Below, one piece after another: positions 13,164-15,804 of a stretch of DNA of 15,804 nt (positions are counted from its first letter, which is position 1; the number at the start of each line of letters is the position of its first letter). The DNA is from Kingella sp. (in: b-proteobacteria). Its GTDB lineage: Bacteria; Pseudomonadota; Gammaproteobacteria; Burkholderiales; Neisseriaceae. The stretch covers positions 1 to 15,804 of the forward strand of contig NZ_JAUMZV010000049.1 in NCBI RefSeq assembly GCF_030527935.1. The letters are read 5' to 3'. Made by a program: the position numbers and the translations under genes. The notes under the pieces were generated by a model. It was not told where the DNA came from. It was given only the letters and a program-made list of their open reading frames with translations, and searched no databases.

Positions 13164-15728
13164 ATGCAGCCTGAAACCCCATTCGCCGCCTACCGCGCCG
13201 CCGCCCTTGCCGCTGCGCAATCTTTCCAGCGCGACCATCGCCCCTATCGCTATTTCCGCCGCCACACCGCCGCCGCCGATGCGCTGCTCATCGCCCTGTG
13301 GCAACAGCATTTTTCAGGCTGCCCCCATCTTTGCCTGCTCGCCACAGGCGGCTACGGGCGCGGCGAACTCTATCCCCATTCCGATTTAGACATCGCCATA
13401 CTTTCCCCCGCCGAACTCACCGAGCGCGAGCAAGCAGCCATCGCCCAATTTATCCAAACGCTGTGGGACGGCAAACTCGCCCCCGCGCCGCAATCAGGCA
13501 GCCTGAAACAAATCCTGCAAGACGCGCAAGACAACCTAACCACCAGCACCGCCCTGCTAGAAGCCCGCCCGCTTTGCGGCAACATCGCGCTCGCGCAACA
13601 AGCCATCCACACCGCCCAGCAGCAGCGCGAAATCGTCCCTTTCATAGAAAGCAAACTGCTGGAAATGCAGCAACGCCACGCCAAGCAGCCCAGCCAAACG
13701 CTAGAACCGCACATCAAAAACGGCATCGGTGGTTTGCGCGATTTGCACGTTATCAACTGGCTTGCCCGCGTGCAAAATCTCAACCTAGCCACGCCATCGC
13801 CCGCCATCCAGCCCATCATCACCCACGCCGAAACCAAGCTGCTGCGCCACAGCCACCGCACGCTCGCCCAGCTGCGCATCGCCCTACACCTTGCTGCCCA
13901 GCGCGAAGAAGACCGCCTGATTTTTGACCTACAACACACCCTAGCCCAGCAAAATCCATTTTCAGGCTGCCTTAATCTGGCAAACCATCATCCCCAAGGC
14001 AGCCTGAAAACGAGTGTAGAACACCTAATGCACGCCTACTACCGCACCACCAAAACCATCCAGCAACTCAGCGGCATCCTTATCCCCATGCTGCGCGAAC
14101 GCATCTACTCCCCCCTGCCCCGCATCATCCGCCCCATCAACGAACACTACGACCAAATCAACCACACCCTAGCCGCCCGCCATCTTACCCTGTTCACCGA
14201 GCAACCCGAACACATCTTCACCCTTGCCCACATCCTGCAAACCCACCGCAGCATCAGCCACATCGCCCCTAAAACCCTACGCGCATGGTGGGCAGCCGCG
14301 CAAAAGCTAGACCGCCGCTTCCAGCAAAACCCCGCCAACCGCGCCCAATTTCTCCAATTTTTCCACACAGGCGAAGGGCTCACCCACACCCTGCGCCTGC
14401 TCAATCTCTACGGCATACTCGCCCGCTACCTGCCCCAATGGCACAACATCGTTGGGCTCTTGCAACACGACCTTTACCACATCTACCCCGTGGATGACCA
14501 CATTCTCACCACCCTAGCCCACCTGCGCCGTCTCGCCCAAGAAGAACACAGCCACGAAAACCCCGCCCTTTCCACCCTAATGCAACACCACCCCAAGCAG
14601 CCCATACTCTATCTCGCCGCCCTATTCCACGACATCGCCAAAGGACGCGGCGGCGACCACGCCCAGCTTGGCGCACAAGATGCCGCCCAATTCGCCCAAG
14701 CCCACCAGCTCAATCCACACGACAGCGACTTGCTCACATGGCTCGTGCGCGAACACCTGCTCATGTCGCAAACCGCGCAAAAAGAAGACATCAGCGACCC
14801 CGCCATCATCCAAAAATTCGCCCAGCGCGTGCAAAGCCAAGAAAAACTAGACTCACTCTACCTGCTCACCGTCTGCGACATCCGCGCCACCAACCCCAAA
14901 ATCTGGAACGCATGGAAAGCCCAACTGCTAGACCAGCTTTACCACACCACCCGCGCCCAACTATCAGGCAGCCTGAAAACCACCAGCATCCACGACCGCT
15001 ACCAACACGCCAACCAAATTCTCACCCAACAAAACCACAGCCCCAAAGCCATCCGCAGCCTATTCAACGCACTGGGCGCGGCCTACTTCGCCCGCCACAA
15101 CAGCCCAACCATCGCCCGCCAACTCCCCCAAATCGCCGCCCAGCCCCACCAACCCCACGCCAGCGCAACCCCCGAAGACAACGGCAACTGGCGCATACTC
15201 GTCTATATGCCCAACCAAGACCGACTGTTCACCCGCCTATGCCGCCTATTCGGGCAACACCAGTTTGACATCGTCGCCGCCCGCGCCTTCATCACCACCC
15301 ACGATTTCATTTTAGACAACTTCATCCTTACCCCCCCGCCCCACCACAGCAGCGAAGAACTGCACCAGCTGCGCGACACCCTGCAAGCCCAGCTTACCCA
15401 ATTTGCCCACGGCAACATCCCCACCTTTGCCCCACACAAAACCCAACCCAGCCGCCGCGCCCGCCTGCTGCCGCTCGCCCTCAGCGTCAGCATCCAGCCC
15501 GAAGAAGCACCCCACCGCTACACCATCCAAATCATCGCCGCCAACCGCCCCCACCTGCTCGCCGACCTAACCGAAGTCTTCGCCCAACACAACATCCGCC
15601 TGTTCTACGCCAAAATCGCCACCCTAGCCGACCGCGCCGAAGACAGCTTTCTGGTAGAAAACAGCGAACTTAACAACCCCAGCAAAGAGTTCGCACTCAA
15701 ACGCGATTTGCTTGCCGCGATGGCGTAA
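13164..15728 (+). CDS. glnD: Bifunctional [protein-PII] uridylyltransferase/uridylyl-removing enzyme GlnD
   Basis: Cytoplasmic nitrogen sensor. It adds UMP to PII proteins when glutamine is low and removes it when glutamine is high. 854 residues, near the family norm of about 850-890. Order of parts: nucleotidyltransferase motif GGYGRGELYPHSDLDI (62-77), the conserved KNGIGGLRDLHVI (185-197), HDLYHIYPVDDH (435-446) and the HD-hydrolase FHDIAKGRGGDH (488-499), then two C-terminal ACT domains (from about NWRILVYMPNQDRLF, and RYTIQIIAANRPHLLADLTEVFAQ). The ATG at 13164 is chosen over an in-frame TTG at 13146. The start codon lies in a 12-mer one base from a DUS. Four exact DUS lie inside and are read as GSLK or FSGC. 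The third base of codons is strongly C-biased in the second half. Confidence 0.95.
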   Translation: MQPETPFAAYRAAALAAAQSFQRDHRPYRYFRRHTAAADALLIALWQQHFSGCPHLCLLATGGYGRGELYPHSDLDIAILSPAELTEREQAAIAQFIQTLWDGKLAPAPQSGSLKQILQDAQDNLTTSTALLEARPLCGNIALAQQAIHTAQQQREIVPFIESKLLEMQQRHAKQPSQTLEPHIKNGIGGLRDLHVINWLARVQNLNLATPSPAIQPIITHAETKLLRHSHRTLAQLRIALHLAAQREEDRLIFDLQHTLAQQNPFSGCLNLANHHPQGSLKTSVEHLMHAYYRTTKTIQQLSGILIPMLRERIYSPLPRIIRPINEHYDQINHTLAARHLTLFTEQPEHIFTLAHILQTHRSISHIAPKTLRAWWAAAQKLDRRFQQNPANRAQFLQFFHTGEGLTHTLRLLNLYGILARYLPQWHNIVGLLQHDLYHIYPVDDHILTTLAHLRRLAQEEHSHENPALSTLMQHHPKQPILYLAALFHDIAKGRGGDHAQLGAQDAAQFAQAHQLNPHDSDLLTWLVREHLLMSQTAQKEDISDPAIIQKFAQRVQSQEKLDSLYLLTVCDIRATNPKIWNAWKAQLLDQLYHTTRAQLSGSLKTTSIHDRYQHANQILTQQNHSPKAIRSLFNALGAAYFARHNSPTIARQLPQIAAQPHQPHASATPEDNGNWRILVYMPNQDRLFTRLCRLFGQHQFDIVAARAFITTHDFILDNFILTPPPHHSSEELHQLRDTLQAQLTQFAHGNIPTFAPHKTQPSRRARLLPLALSVSIQPEEAPHRYTIQIIAANRPHLLADLTEVFAQHNIRLFYAKIATLADRAEDSFLVENSELNNPSKEFALKRDLLAAMA
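13496..13507 (+). repeat. DUS inside glnD, first copy
   Basis: Exact AGGCAGCCTGAA, read as GSLK in QSGSLKQIL. A one-mismatch copy at 13313-13324 is read as FSGC. Confidence 0.85.
13961..14008. repeat. Inverted DUS pair inside glnD
   Basis: Exact copies in opposite orientation at 13961-13972 (read as FSGCL) and 13997-14008 (read as GSLK), 24 bases apart, within coding sequence. They could form a hairpin in the mRNA. No T-run follows. Confidence 0.8.
14967..14978 (+). repeat. DUS inside glnD, last copy
   Basis: Exact AGGCAGCCTGAA, read as GSLK in LSGSLKTTS. Confidence 0.85.
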
Positions 15729-15804
15729 GCAGTCAATGTTTACCGCGCCTAAGGTGTAGAAATCAACCGCGTTGTTTACACAACAGTTTGGGAAAAATAA
15801 GCCT

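Noticed and set aside
15729..15804. Small inverted repeat GTTGT-TTAC-ACAAC after glnD
   Set aside because: Only five pairs and no T-run; not enough to call a terminator.

Overview
The window looks like chromosomal DNA of a Neisseriaceae bacterium, most likely Kingella or a close relative. The strongest clue is the 12-mer AGGCAGCCTGAA (or its complement). I counted about 25 exact copies in 15.8 kb, plus many one-mismatch copies, in coding and non-coding DNA alike. From memory this is the Kingella dialect (AG-kingDUS) of the neisserial DNA uptake sequence (DUS), not the ATGCCGTCTGAA form of Neisseria. An N-terminally lipoylated dihydrolipoamide dehydrogenase (like meningococcal P64k), a Correia-type element and a NIME/dRS3-type element also fit Neisseriaceae.

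Layout. Bases 1-2313 (minus strand): the anaerobic class III ribonucleotide reductase genes, nrdG then nrdD. nrdD runs off the left edge. They lie behind an FNR-type promoter and a perfect 12-1-12 palindrome, with a terminator-like hairpin between them. Bases 2739-3932 (plus): dapC for lysine/diaminopimelate synthesis, whose last codons and stop lie inside a 106-bp Correia-like element. Bases 4171-4938: fpr, ferredoxin/flavodoxin-NADP reductase. Bases 5071-6849: lpdA, with its own FNR-like box and a good terminator. Bases 7007-7810: cysE, followed by an unrecognised 210-codon gene broken by a 20-bp tandem duplication. Bases 8551-9300 form a degenerate stretch: a NIME-like element, two copies of a 29-bp repeat, and a 5'-truncated brnQ remnant on the minus strand. 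Bases 9307-12388 (minus): a large AsmA-like envelope protein, then a small acidic protein. Bases 12583-13131 (plus): a DinJ/YafQ-type toxin-antitoxin pair whose toxin is frameshifted. Bases 13164-15728: glnD, the nitrogen sensor uridylyltransferase. The last 76 bases hold nothing I recognise.

The genes are mostly core metabolism: dNTP supply without oxygen, lysine/peptidoglycan precursor, redox balance, cysteine synthesis and nitrogen sensing. FNR-like boxes (TTGAC-N4-ATCAA) precede both nrdG and lpdA, which suggests shared oxygen control. I see no new multi-gene system. What stands out is how much repeat DNA has been absorbed into gene ends and proteins: DUS copies overlap stop and start codons and code for a repeated periplasmic tail, and a Correia-like element terminates dapC. 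Three genes are broken (the 210-codon gene, brnQ and the toxin).
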